Source: Clostridia bacterium
GTDB lineage: Bacteria > Bacillota > Clostridia > UMGS1840 > HGM11507
Assembly: GCA_017414505.1 (NCBI GenBank)
Contig: JAFQLQ010000021.1
Span: 1 to 39,256 of the forward strand
DNA: 39,256 nt
Reading direction: 5' to 3'
Under the pieces are notes generated by a model. It made no database searches and had not been told where the DNA came from. It was given only the letters and a program-made list of their open reading frames with translations. The number at the start of each line of letters is the position of its first letter. Position 1 is the stretch's first letter. A program made the translations under genes and the position numbers. This document shows positions 1 to 7,522 of this stretch, in pieces.

Positions 1-2
1 AG

Positions 3-176
3 GCTGAAACGGATATTACCGAAGCAGAGAAAGATAATGTTGATATGAAAGTGTTTTTGAAAACAATTAGAAATTGCACAGACTTAAAAGAACTGACTCC
101 TGCAATCGTAAACACTCTTATCAAGAAAATTTATGTTCATAATGCAGAAAAAATTGATGGACGAAATACGAAATGA
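3..176 (+). CDS. Large serine recombinase, C-terminal fragment (partial, probably truncated)
   Basis: Open from the left edge in frame 3 to TGA at 174-176, giving about 57 residues. The text has the look of the C-terminal region of large serine recombinases (TnpX/TndX type, DUF4368-like): a charged helix, then KELTPAIVNTLIKKIYVHNA and EKIDGR. In the family these recombinases cut and join DNA at the ends of transposons and integrative elements. Usual homologues continue after the IDGR segment with a short strand ending around IYYN.VG; here a stop comes three residues after IDGR, so the tail seems lost. A palindromic segment follows (190-248). This is probably the end of an integrated element or its remnant; the catalytic domain lies outside the window. 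Confidence 0.72.
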   Translation, partial: AETDITEAEKDNVDMKVFLKTIRNCTDLKELTPAIVNTLIKKIYVHNAEKIDGRNTK

Positions 177-189
177 AAAAAGTGCGTAA

Positions 190-248
190 AAAGGACAGAA
201 GCGGTGCAACCGCTATGGTTACATCGTTTCTTTTAAAAACTGTCCTTT
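190..248. repeat. Nested inverted repeat after the recombinase fragment
   Basis: An outer stem AAAGGACA (190-197) pairs with TGTCCTTT (241-248). Inside it AGCGGT (200-205) pairs with ACCGCT (209-214) around a 3-nt loop. It could be a terminator for the recombinase, or part of the end of the mobile element. No clear T-tract follows. Confidence 0.5.
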
Positions 249-296
249 AGAACACTCCGCTAATGCAGATAAGTTTTTTAAACATAAAATCAACTC

Positions 297-1199
297 CTAT
301 GCTTTTTTTACATCAACTTTTGTATGCTTTTTGATTTTTTCTATCCACTTTGAAACAGTTTCATCCTTAGGAAAAGTGATATCTTTAAGCTCATATTCCC
401 TGCCGAGCATTTCGGTTTTTCCGCTTCCTAAAGGATGGTACGGTTCTACATTTATTTCAATAACATTTTTCATACTTTCCGCAAGCTTACCTATTGCTTC
501 AAAATGCTCATCGGTATCATTAACAGTTGGAATTATGGGGCATCTTAGCACCGTTTTACTGCCCATTTCATCAAGCATTTTAAGATTTTTTAAAATAAGC
601 TCATTACTCTGTCCTGTATATTTTTTATGGTCTTCTGCATTTGAAATTTTATAGTCAAAAAGAAAAATATCCACATACGGAGCAATTTTTTCGTAATTTT
701 CAGATGGTGCAAAACCGCAGGTTTCCATACAAACGTGCAGATTTTCTTCCTTTGCTCTTTTTAAAAGCTCATAAAGAAAATCAAACTGCAACATCGGTTC
801 TCCGCCCGAAACCGTCATTCCGCCGTTTGAATTATCATAAAAGGTTTTATCCTTTAAAACCTCTTTTATAATTTCATCAACCGAGATTTCATATCCCACA
901 CTTTCCAGAGCACCTGCGGGGCAGGCTTCCGAACAGTTTTTGCAGGCAATACAGTTTTCTCTGTTATAAATATGTATATTTTCTTCAAAGTTATGTCCTG
1001 CTTTCGGACACACCGGAACACATTTTCCGCAACCGATACATTTTTTCACATCGAAGAAAATTTCCGTCTGAACCTTTTTTGATTCCGGATTATGACACCA
1101 AAGACAGCTTAACGGACAGCCTTTGAAAAAAACCGTTGTTCTGATACCCGGCCCGTCGTTAACACAAAATTTCTGTATATTAAAAATTGTCGCTTTCAT
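297..1199 (-). CDS. Glycyl-radical enzyme activating protein (radical SAM)
   Basis: 300 residues, the usual size of the pyruvate formate-lyase / glycerol dehydratase activase family. It would use a 4Fe-4S cluster and S-adenosylmethionine to place a glycyl radical on a partner enzyme in the cytoplasm. The radical SAM cysteines form CxxxCxxC at residues 28-35, followed by HNPES. Two ferredoxin-type clusters follow (C54, C57, C60, C64 and C83, C86, C89, C93), and a GGEP motif lies near 131. The two extra clusters place it with activases of the non-PFL glycyl radical enzymes. ATG start with GCGGAGG upstream (1207-1213). No glycyl radical enzyme gene is within the window, so the partner and substrate cannot be named. 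Confidence 0.93.
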   Translation of the reverse strand: MKATIFNIQKFCVNDGPGIRTTVFFKGCPLSCLWCHNPESKKVQTEIFFDVKKCIGCGKCVPVCPKAGHNFEENIHIYNRENCIACKNCSEACPAGALESVGYEISVDEIIKEVLKDKTFYDNSNGGMTVSGGEPMLQFDFLYELLKRAKEENLHVCMETCGFAPSENYEKIAPYVDIFLFDYKISNAEDHKKYTGQSNELILKNLKMLDEMGSKTVLRCPIIPTVNDTDEHFEAIGKLAESMKNVIEINVEPYHPLGSGKTEMLGREYELKDITFPKDETVSKWIEKIKKHTKVDVKKA

Positions 1200-1234
1200 A
1201 TAATGTCCTCCGCAAAATATTATTTGTCACCTAT

Positions 1235-1263
1235 ATAATACAATGTTTTTACTGTTTTTGCAA
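1235..1263 (-). promoter_or_regulatory. Sigma-A-type promoter of the activase gene
   Basis: On the minus strand TTGCAA (1258-1263), a 17-nt spacer, and TATTAT (1235-1240), about 36 nt upstream of the ATG. It is back to back with the promoter of the SLH gene on the other strand. Confidence 0.65.
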
Positions 1264-1271
1264 TATAAAAT

Positions 1272-1300
1272 TTGACTTTTTTACAATTTATGTTTATAAT
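1272..1300 (+). promoter_or_regulatory. Sigma-A-type promoter of the SLH / FG-GAP operon
   Basis: TTGACT (1272-1277), a 17-nt spacer, and a perfect TATAAT (1295-1300). The ribosome binding site AAAGGAG (1322-1328) and ATG at 1338 follow. Confidence 0.7.
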
Positions 1301-1337
1301 ATATAATTGTAGTTAATATTTAAAGGAGAATCCGATT

Positions 1338-2342
1338 ATGAAAAAAATTTTATCTTTGATTTTAGCGATTTCAATTTTCATTTCATGTTCTGCTTTTGCG
1401 GCAGTTGATATCAGCGAAACTACAAAACGTGCCGATGCCCTTAAAGCACTTGGATTATTTAAAGGAACAGAAAACGGCTACGATCTTGAAAGCAATGCTA
1501 CAAGAGTTCAGATTGCCGTTACTTTAACAAGGCTTTTGGGAAAAGAAGAAAAAGCCTTATACCAGAACAACGGACATCCCTTTGGCGATGTTCCCGACTG
1601 GGCTTCGCCTTACATAGGATGGCTTTATGAAAATTATATGATAAACGGTATTGACAATTACAATTTCGGAACAGATTACATTGCAGAGCCCAAGCAGTTT
1701 GTGGCGATGATTTTAAGAACACTCGGCTATTCCGATACCAACGCACTTGATTTTTACTACGAAAGTGCAGTAGATTTTGCTGTAAACATCGGACTTATTC
1801 CATACAGCGATATTGCTATCTACAAATCTGATGTTTTAACAAGAAAAATGATGGTAGATTTACAGTACAAGGCTCTTTCAATGCCTATTAAAAACTCCAG
1901 AAGAACTCTTGCGCAGAAGCTTTGCAACGACGTAATAATTTCGGAAGCAATTGCCGAATCCGTAGGAATTGCCGTAAAACCAAACCCTGCAGATATTTTT
2001 GCAGATGTTCCCGAGCTTTACGGAAACCTTTACGCCAAACGTAAAGGTTCAAGCAACAGAGTTGTATGCTCGCTTGATAGCGCTATTGAAGAATACGCCA
2101 TAAGAATTTACTGTTCTGTTGACAACGGTGCTTACACCGAAATTCCCCGTGATTACGGTTCTTCAATGTATTTTGAATACGGCGAATTAAGCTGGAGAGG
2201 TGCTGCCGGATACGTAAGCGATTTTACAGTTCACGGTGTTCCAAACAACGGAAGCACTTATAAATTCATACTGTTAAAAACCAGCAGCACAGGAAATATT
2301 TACGATATTTTCGGAAAATCCAAAGAAGCTACACTAAGATAA
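1338..2342 (+). CDS. Secreted SLH-domain protein
   Basis: 334 residues. A clear signal peptide (residues 1-21, basic then hydrophobic, ending AFA) shows export. Residues about 25-185 hold SLH-like repeats: helices with ALKALGLFKGTENGY, then ATRVQIAVTLTRLLG, and FGDVPDWASPYIGWLYENYM. In known proteins such repeats bind pyruvylated secondary cell-wall polymer and hold a protein on the cell surface. The C-terminal ~110 residues are beta-rich and I do not recognise them. The start ATG has AAAGGAG nine bases upstream. The next gene begins 13 bases after the stop and shares the promoter, so the two products probably work together at the surface. Function beyond anchoring is unknown. Confidence 0.82.
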   Translation: MKKILSLILAISIFISCSAFAAVDISETTKRADALKALGLFKGTENGYDLESNATRVQIAVTLTRLLGKEEKALYQNNGHPFGDVPDWASPYIGWLYENYMINGIDNYNFGTDYIAEPKQFVAMILRTLGYSDTNALDFYYESAVDFAVNIGLIPYSDIAIYKSDVLTRKMMVDLQYKALSMPIKNSRRTLAQKLCNDVIISEAIAESVGIAVKPNPADIFADVPELYGNLYAKRKGSSNRVVCSLDSAIEEYAIRIYCSVDNGAYTEIPRDYGSSMYFEYGELSWRGAAGYVSDFTVHGVPNNGSTYKFILLKTSSTGNIYDIFGKSKEATLR

Positions 2343-2355
2343 GGAGTGAGAGAGA

Positions 2356-3963
2356 ATGTTTAAATCATTAAAATATACAGTACTTGCCGCAGCTGCTTTA
2401 ATAACCGCATTGCCCTGTCAGGCACAGGTTAACATTCCGCAGCTAAGATACAGTAACGGCGGAACATATGCTCTGTGGACAGAAGAATCCTATTATTCTT
2501 CTCCCGTTGTTACCGACCTTGATAACGACGGTTCAAACGAAATAATTTTTTCCAATTATTCCATTACCGTTCTTGATGCTTCAAGCGGTTCTGTTGAATG
2601 GCGTGTAAATTCCGGAAAAGACCGTTCTTCGCAGTTTGTTGAGCTTGGCGGAAACGACGGACACACCTGGTCGGATATTGAAGTTACCGATATTGACGGA
2701 GACGGAATTAAAGAAATAATAAGCACTCACGGTCACGGAATTGTATCTGTGCTTGACTGCAACGGGTATTTCAAATACGGCTGGCCTCAGCGCCCTGTTT
2801 ATGATTCAATACGTTCTCTTCACGTTGACGACATAAACAACGACGGGCTAAATGAAATTATAGTTGGTGCCGGAGTAAAAAGTCCTTTAAGTGTCTGGGT
2901 ATATAATTGCTATGGCTCTGTAATGCCCGGATGGCCGCAAATGGACAACTATAATTACGCAGGCACAAGCAATAAGGGTTATACAGATACCGGCTGGAGC
3001 TACGGTGTTTTTATGGATGCTATAACAACCGGTGATGTGGATAATGACGGAGCAAAGGAAATTGTTGTTCCTACCGATACAAGCTTTGTTGCTGTTTACG
3101 AAGCAAACGGCTCTCTTGTAAGAGCAAACGAAGAACTTTACGGCGGAAGAATGTGGGCAAAAATTCCTTTCTACGAATCGGTTGAAAGCGAAATAAGACT
3201 TGATAACGAAGGCTGGGGAAATCCCATCACCGGAAACGAGCTTCGTGAAGAGCTTTATGCGGCAGAATTCGGTCACGCAAAAGCTGCCGTTGTGGATCTG
3301 GATTACGACGGAAAAAACGAAGTTGTAGTAACAGGAATTATGGCGAACAGAAAATACCGCCCCGTATACCCCCCCACAGAATATATGACACTTTTCATTA
3401 CAAACGGTGACAGAACAAGATACACCAACAAAGCACTTGGATATGACTGGACAACAATTCCAACCGACCTTGGTGCACCCCTTGTTCAGAACCCAAAAAC
3501 ATTAAGCTCGATGGTTCAGCAGGAGCCAATAGTTTCCGACCTTGACGGTGACGGAAAATATGAAATTCTTTTTGCTTCCTACAACGGAAAGGTTGAATGT
3601 TTTGCACTTAACAAAAAAGCGCCCGGAGCATGGCCCTTCAGCCTGACAAAAAGAAGCAGTCCCATGTTTGAATATGCTTCTTCTCCCGTATGTGTGGATT
3701 TGGATTGGGATGGTAAAAAAGAGGTTATTTTCACTTCTTTCTACGATGATACGCAGTATCTTACTCCTGACAACACCGGCTATTTATATATAGTTGATTG
3801 CTACGGAACTCTGATTAGCAAAACTCCCCTGCCCCGTGCAAAGGAAAATTCAATGCCCAACGGAGCGATGTCTTCTCCCGTAGTTGCAGATATAGACAGC
3901 AACGGCGACTGGGAGATTGTTATAAACACCTTAAACGGTGCAATTTGCGTATTTGACATATAG
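2356..3963 (+). CDS. Secreted FG-GAP/VCBS beta-propeller protein
   Basis: 535 residues with a signal peptide ending near residue 24 (PCQAQ). Eight calcium-loop repeats of the form DxDxDGxxE can be counted, for example VVTDLDNDGSNEIIFSN, EVTDIDGDGIKEII, HVDDINNDGLNEIIVG, TGDVDNDGAKEIVV, VVDLDYDGKNEVVV, SDLDGDGKYEILF, VDLDWDGKKEVIF, and a last degenerate one, ADIDSNGDWEIVI. This pattern is that of FG-GAP/VCBS blades, which fold as an integrin-type beta-propeller and usually act in adhesion or polymer binding. No catalytic domain is visible. It is translationally close to the SLH gene (13-bp gap; its Shine-Dalgarno AAGGAG overlaps the upstream stop), so the SLH protein may anchor it. Ligand unknown. 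Confidence 0.88.
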   Translation: MFKSLKYTVLAAAALITALPCQAQVNIPQLRYSNGGTYALWTEESYYSSPVVTDLDNDGSNEIIFSNYSITVLDASSGSVEWRVNSGKDRSSQFVELGGNDGHTWSDIEVTDIDGDGIKEIISTHGHGIVSVLDCNGYFKYGWPQRPVYDSIRSLHVDDINNDGLNEIIVGAGVKSPLSVWVYNCYGSVMPGWPQMDNYNYAGTSNKGYTDTGWSYGVFMDAITTGDVDNDGAKEIVVPTDTSFVAVYEANGSLVRANEELYGGRMWAKIPFYESVESEIRLDNEGWGNPITGNELREELYAAEFGHAKAAVVDLDYDGKNEVVVTGIMANRKYRPVYPPTEYMTLFITNGDRTRYTNKALGYDWTTIPTDLGAPLVQNPKTLSSMVQQEPIVSDLDGDGKYEILFASYNGKVECFALNKKAPGAWPFSLTKRSSPMFEYASSPVCVDLDWDGKKEVIFTSFYDDTQYLTPDNTGYLYIVDCYGTLISKTPLPRAKENSMPNGAMSSPVVADIDSNGDWEIVINTLNGAICVFDI

Positions 3964-3964
3964 T

Positions 3965-4000
3965 AAAAAAGGAATCTCGTTTATTGAGATTCCTTTTTCT
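3965..4000. terminator. Bidirectional terminator between converging genes
   Basis: Stem GGAATCTC (3971-3978) with GAGATTCC (3986-3993), flanked by A-runs on the left and T-runs on the right, so it works for both the FG-GAP gene and the nuclease gene. Confidence 0.85.
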
Positions 4001-5286
4001 TATTTCGGATTACATATTTTGCAGGCTGAATATCCGGCGTTAACAAGCTCACTTGCAGCAAAGTGGGAAATTTCGCGGTTTTCAGGTTTTATATCATCTG
4101 CACTTGAGCAGGATTCGCAGTGGAATTTTTTAGTATTGGTATTTAAAATAAAAACTGCTGTAACTGTGTTGTTTTCCGTATTTACTGCCTGATTATACGA
4201 TTCGTTCCGCTTACTTGTTCCGTCGGCATAATTTATTTCGATTCCCGGCTGAACATTATAGCAATAAACACAAAAGCTTATTCCGGCGCCGTTATCCTCC
4301 ACAGAATATCCTTCCATAAGCAGTCCGTCTGCCACAAGATTACTGCTGATAAAAACGGGAGTTACACGGTACATAACGTGATTTCCCGTATTTTTTACGT
4401 ATTCTGCCACATCGTTTTCAAAATCAAGCATTCCGTTAATATTAAGATATCTTGTTCCGGTTATAAGATTTTCCCTGTTGGCATTTTCACCGGTAAGCTG
4501 AAAGCCGATAAGGTGACATCTGTTATATAAATACGAACCGTTTACATTTTCATACGTTACACTTTGCCATCCGGTAGGCTTAACAGAGCTTATAGAGCCT
4601 CTTTCTTCCGTTGGCATTAATTCTTTGGAAACCGATGCAATACACACTCCGCATCTGCCTAAATAGTCCACATCGTTATAATGTTCAAAGGAAGCATCAA
4701 TAAATTCGTATTGTTTAAAAAGCGGAACATTACTGTTAACCTCTGTATATGGTTTTCCTGAATATGTGGGTACCTGCGACATTATAAACTCATATTCATC
4801 GGAGGAAAATTCCTGTTTGATTAATGTAACTGTCTTGGTTTCGCTGTTCCACGCTACACCTAAATCAAATCCCTCCGCAATAAAGCGTATGGGAAGCATG
4901 GTTCGGTTATTGATAATTGCAGGCGCAACATCAAGAGTATGCTTTTTATCATTAAGATAAGCCAGATTACTGTCAATAACAAGCCTTATACTGTCATCTT
5001 CCATATTAAGAGTAACAGTTTTCGATACTTCGTTCCACCCGACAGTTCCGTTTAACGATTCAATAATAGCTCTTATGGGCACAAGTGTGCGGTCATCCAC
5101 TATAACAGGTGTCGTTCCGTTGCCCGGATCTATTTCCTTAAACACTCCGTTTACCTGCATTGCAGGATTGTTAATCTGCATACTTATTGTAACATCATCC
5201 GTTGCATATTCTGCTGCAAATGCGCAGGTTGAAAGAATACACAAAACAAGAAATACAACCGGTAATAAATACTTAGATTTTTTCAC
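4000..5286 (-). CDS. Secreted DNA-entry-type nuclease with N-terminal stalk (CuAO_N-like) domain
   Basis: About 428 residues. A signal peptide (KKSKYLLPVVFLVLCILST, ending AFAA) is followed by a copper-amine-oxidase-N-like stalk domain with paired motifs DDRTLVPIRAIIESL and NNRTMLPIRFIAEGF. The rest is a DNA/RNA non-specific nuclease of the EndA/NucA kind: YLYNRCHLIGFQLTGENAN followed by NLITGTRYLN, where the family's H of the (D)RGH motif is kept as NRCH and the metal-binding Asn region follows. The C-terminus (FHCESCSS ... ACKICNPK) is a Cys pair-rich, probably metal-binding domain often seen on these nucleases. Start: the longest frame begins at a GTG (5295) that lies inside the Shine-Dalgarno AAGGAG, so I prefer GTG at 5286. 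It probably degrades extracellular DNA or RNA. A structured leader lies upstream (5341-5508). Confidence 0.85.
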   Translation of the reverse strand: MKKSKYLLPVVFLVLCILSTCAFAAEYATDDVTISMQINNPAMQVNGVFKEIDPGNGTTPVIVDDRTLVPIRAIIESLNGTVGWNEVSKTVTLNMEDDSIRLVIDSNLAYLNDKKHTLDVAPAIINNRTMLPIRFIAEGFDLGVAWNSETKTVTLIKQEFSSDEYEFIMSQVPTYSGKPYTEVNSNVPLFKQYEFIDASFEHYNDVDYLGRCGVCIASVSKELMPTEERGSISSVKPTGWQSVTYENVNGSYLYNRCHLIGFQLTGENANRENLITGTRYLNINGMLDFENDVAEYVKNTGNHVMYRVTPVFISSNLVADGLLMEGYSVEDNGAGISFCVYCYNVQPGIEINYADGTSKRNESYNQAVNTENNTVTAVFILNTNTKKFHCESCSSADDIKPENREISHFAASELVNAGYSACKICNPK

Positions 5287-5340
5287 CAAAATCACTCCTT
5301 ATAATTATATTTTAACAAATTTGATAAAATATGTAAAGAT

Positions 5341-5473
5341 AAACAAACCGCAGAAAAGCTTCTGCGGTTTAGATATTCATAAGAAATCTTGAAAATTTCT
5401 TTTAATGCCTGTAATTCAAAATCGGTCACATATCTGCTGTTAGTTTCAATACTCAACCGATTTGTCTCATTTC
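5341..5473 (-). ncRNA. Candidate structured small RNA or attenuator leader
   Basis: Transcription from the promoter at 5480-5508 would start near 5473 and run leftward. The transcript folds into three hairpins: AAATCGGT/ACCGATTT (5419-5426 with 5457-5464), AAGAAAT/ATTTCTT (5381-5387 with 5395-5401), and an 11-bp GC-containing stem AAACCGCAGAA/TTCTGCGGTTT (5345-5355 with 5360-5370) followed by a T-rich stretch. No reading frame longer than a few codons is present on that strand. It is either an independent RNA of about 130 nt or the leader of the nuclease gene whose start is about 55 nt beyond the last hairpin. I do not recognise a known riboswitch family. Confidence 0.5.
5345..5370 (-). terminator. 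Terminator-like hairpin at the end of the candidate RNA
   Basis: Perfect 11-bp stem with a 4-nt loop. On the minus strand it is followed by TTTGTTTATCTTT, a moderate U-tract. It stands between the promoter at 5480-5508 and the nuclease start, so it could attenuate the nuclease gene. Confidence 0.6.
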
Positions 5474-5479
5474 TGTTTT

Positions 5480-5508
5480 ATTATATACCATTTATCAGCC
5501 ACTGTCAA
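5480..5508 (-). promoter_or_regulatory. Consensus sigma-A promoter upstream of the structured RNA
   Basis: On the minus strand TTGACA (5503-5508), a 17-nt spacer and TATAAT (5480-5485): both hexamers perfect. It directly follows the noc terminator. No gene begins within 190 nt downstream, which is why a structured leader or small RNA is inferred. Confidence 0.75.
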
Positions 5509-5511
5509 TTT

Positions 5512-5553
5512 TTTAAAAAATATGGGACTGCAGAAGCTATTATCTGCAGTCCC
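5512..5553 (-). terminator. Terminator of noc
   Basis: Stem GGGACTGCAGA/TCTGCAGTCCC (5524-5534 with 5543-5553), 11 bp with an 8-nt loop. On the minus strand it is followed by ATATTTTTTAAA. It lies about 160 nt downstream of the noc stop. Confidence 0.75.
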
Positions 5554-5574
5554 GAAAGGAGAATGGGGGGATGC

Positions 5575-5678
5575 GACTTAAAATCCGCTATGTCGGGAAA
5601 CGGGTTTTAAGTCTATATATTTATACATTAATAAATATATACGGGGGAAGGCAGGAGGGTGCGGTAACGCAACCCTCC
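5575..5678. repeat. Cluster of three inverted repeats in the noc 3' region
   Basis: Three hairpins follow each other: 5575-5586 with 5602-5613 (GACTTAAAATCC/GGGTTTTAAGTC, one G-U), 5614-5623 with 5632-5641 (TATATATTTA/TAAATATATA), and 5654-5663 with 5668-5678 (GGAGGGTGCG/CGCAACCCTCC, one bulge, GTAA loop). Their role is unknown. They may stabilise the noc mRNA 3' end or be part of an RNA. No gene is seen in this 160-bp gap. Confidence 0.55.
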
Positions 5679-5714
5679 GAATAATGAATATATGGTATTA
5701 AGTACATCGCAATA

Positions 5715-6548
5715 TTAAACTTTTTCCTTGGGTACTTTGCTTATTCTTATATTGTATTCTATATATTTCTCGGTTTCGTTTTTATTCGATTTAACCGGGA
5801 TTCCTGCTTTTTTTATCATATCAACAGTCTGATTAATTGTGCTTGAAAAAATTCTCAAATCCTTAAAAAGTGCAATATAGCGTTTATCACTCTTCTTTTT
5901 GGTTTCCAGCTTTTTAATTTCGCCAAGCATTTCGGAAATTAACTGTTCTGTTTGCGAAACGTTAAGATTATTGGTTATTATTTCGTGAAGTGCCTTTTCG
6001 CGCGAATCGTCGTCATACAGCTTTAAAAGGCAACGTGCGTGACGCTCGGTAAGATTATTTTCAAGAATAAGATTTCTGCATTTTTCATCCAGCTTAAGAA
6101 GTCTTAATTTATTGGCAATGGTAGACTGGTTTTTAGCAAGCTTTAATGCAAGCTCCTCCTGAGTCATAGAACATTCGTCAATAAGCTTTTTGTAGCTTTT
6201 TGCTTCTTCAAAGCAGTTTAAATCCTGCCTCTGAATATTCTCTATAATGGCAAGCACAAAGGATTGATGGTCGGTGTAGCGGGTTAAAATTACAGGCACT
6301 TCCCTTAAGCCTACAAGCCTTGCCGCACGCAGTCTGCGTTCGCCTGCCACAAGCTCGTAAAATTCGGTTTCGGTTTTTCTTACCGTAAGCGGCTGCAAAA
6401 TTCCGTGTTCCTTAATAGACTGTGCAAGCTCGTACAGCTTACCCTGGTCAAAAACTTCTCTGGGCTGATTTTTATTTGCAATAATTTTATCGCAGGGTAT
6501 GTAAATCAGTTTTGGCTTTGCGGGAAGCTCTCCTGCAAAAATACTCAT
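5715..6548 (-). CDS. noc: Noc-like nucleoid occlusion protein (ParB family)
   Basis: 277 residues, close to B. subtilis Noc. The ParB N-terminal domain carries the CTP-binding motifs GERRLRA (69-75) and ENIQRQDLN (103-111), plus NQPR at 27-30. The helix-turn-helix contains NQSTIANKLRLLKL (140-153), whose STIANKLRLL wording is typical of Noc rather than Spo0J. In the family, Noc loads onto DNA from its sites as a CTP clamp and keeps FtsZ from dividing over the chromosome. It lies just downstream of rsmG, as in many Firmicutes, which supports the name, but soj and spo0J do not follow. ATG start with GAGGTG upstream. The N-terminus before the ParB core is short, so the membrane-binding helix of classic Noc may be reduced. 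Confidence 0.87.
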   Translation of the reverse strand: MSIFAGELPAKPKLIYIPCDKIIANKNQPREVFDQGKLYELAQSIKEHGILQPLTVRKTETEFYELVAGERRLRAARLVGLREVPVILTRYTDHQSFVLAIIENIQRQDLNCFEEAKSYKKLIDECSMTQEELALKLAKNQSTIANKLRLLKLDEKCRNLILENNLTERHARCLLKLYDDDSREKALHEIITNNLNVSQTEQLISEMLGEIKKLETKKKSDKRYIALFKDLRIFSSTINQTVDMIKKAGIPVKSNKNETEKYIEYNIRISKVPKEKV

Positions 6549-6583
6549 ATGAACACCTCTTCGTTTTGTCTTTTGTTGGTTTT

Positions 6584-6612
6584 ATTATAAAGCAAAAATT
6601 CCCTGCAGTAAA
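6584..6612 (-). promoter_or_regulatory. Promoter of noc
   Basis: On the minus strand TTTACT (6607-6612), 17-nt spacer, TATAAT (6584-6589), about 36 nt upstream of the noc ATG. With the terminator after rsmG, this suggests noc has its own transcript. Confidence 0.6.
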
Positions 6613-6654
6613 GGAAAAAAATCCTTTAAAAACCATCATAAAAAGGCAAAATGA

Positions 6655-6687
6655 GCAAAAGAAAAATCGCCTTATAAGGGCGATTTT
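6655..6687 (-). terminator. Terminator of rsmG
   Basis: Stem AAAATCGCC/GGCGATTTT (6663-6671 with 6679-6687), which reads into TTTTTCTTTTGC on the minus strand. The rsmG stop codon lies inside the hairpin. Confidence 0.72.
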
Positions 6688-7373
6688 GACGGTTTTGGTG
6701 CTTTTCTGGGATATTGTGGCGGAGTTTGCGATTTTTTTCTTATAATAATTATATTTCTGTCGTCACCATTCGGCAGATTTTTGTGAATTACCTCGCAAAT
6801 CTCCAAATTTAGAATTTTAAGGGCTTTTTCAGCTGCGGCGATTTCGTTTTCGCCGTCTTTTCCTTTCATGGCAATGAAAATTCCGCCTTTTTTTACAAAG
6901 GGCGTACAAAGCTCACAAAGCACGTTAAGCGGAGCAACTGCACGGGCAACACATACATCAAATTTCTCACGAAATTTCTTATCCTGTCCCCCATCCTCCG
7001 CACGACTGTGAACTGTTCTTATATTTTCAAGACCTAATTCGGAAATTACTTCATTAATAAAATTAAGACGCTTATTTAACGAATCCAGCAATGTAAAATC
7101 AAGCTGAGGAAGCATAATCTTTAAAGGGATAGACGGAAAACCTGCTCCGCACCCCACATCAATTACCGATAATTTTTCCTTTAAATAATCTGTTGCGGCA
7201 GGAAGCGCACTGTCCAGATAATGTTTTATAATTATTTCATCGGGTTCGGTTATTGCAGTTAAATTCATAACCTTGTTTTTTTCTATAAGCATTTCTGTAA
7301 ATACTTCAAACTGCTTTTGCTGTTCGCAAGAAAGGGTTAAACCGTAATCAGAAAATATGTTTTTCATTTGCAT
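6672..7373 (-). CDS. rsmG: 16S rRNA (guanine527-N7)-methyltransferase RsmG (GidB)
   Basis: 233 residues, normal for RsmG. It methylates N7 of G527 in 16S rRNA with S-adenosylmethionine; loss of it gives low-level streptomycin resistance in known bacteria. Visible motifs: NKVMNLTAI near residue 33, the HYLDSA segment, the SAM-binding VIDVGCGAGFPSIPLKI, DSLNKRLNFINEV, and CVARAVAPL. The end, TPPQYPRKAPKPSKSPL, is the typical RsmG tail. ATG start with GGAG seven bases upstream; a second in-frame ATG lies two codons on. The neighbour noc downstream is the classic gene order. Upstream the usual mnmG is replaced by a divergent tRNA operon. Confidence 0.96.
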   Translation of the reverse strand: MQMKNIFSDYGLTLSCEQQKQFEVFTEMLIEKNKVMNLTAITEPDEIIIKHYLDSALPAATDYLKEKLSVIDVGCGAGFPSIPLKIMLPQLDFTLLDSLNKRLNFINEVISELGLENIRTVHSRAEDGGQDKKFREKFDVCVARAVAPLNVLCELCTPFVKKGGIFIAMKGKDGENEIAAAEKALKILNLEICEVIHKNLPNGDDRNIIIIRKKSQTPPQYPRKAPKPSKSPL

Positions 7374-7451
7374 AATATCACTCCATATATACCATAATAC
7401 TATATGTTTACAAAAAAAACAATATTTTTTAAAAAAAATTTCAAAAAATGC

Positions 7452-7480
7452 TTGACATTTTGAATTTTATCTGCTATTAT
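7452..7480 (+). promoter_or_regulatory. Promoter of the tRNA operon
   Basis: TTGACA (7452-7457), 17-nt spacer, TATTAT (7475-7480), about 42 nt before the first tRNA. Confidence 0.8.
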
Positions 7481-7522
7481 AGATAAGTCAGTTGAATGAA
7501 TTAACGATACCGACGCTGTTGT

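Noticed and set aside
4000..5286. Copper amine oxidase enzyme
   Set aside because: Only the N-terminal stalk-like domain is present; the catalytic copper oxidase domain is missing.
5389..5610. Short plus-strand frame in the noc/nuclease gap
   Set aside because: It runs through several hairpins and a promoter on the other strand, with no ribosome site.
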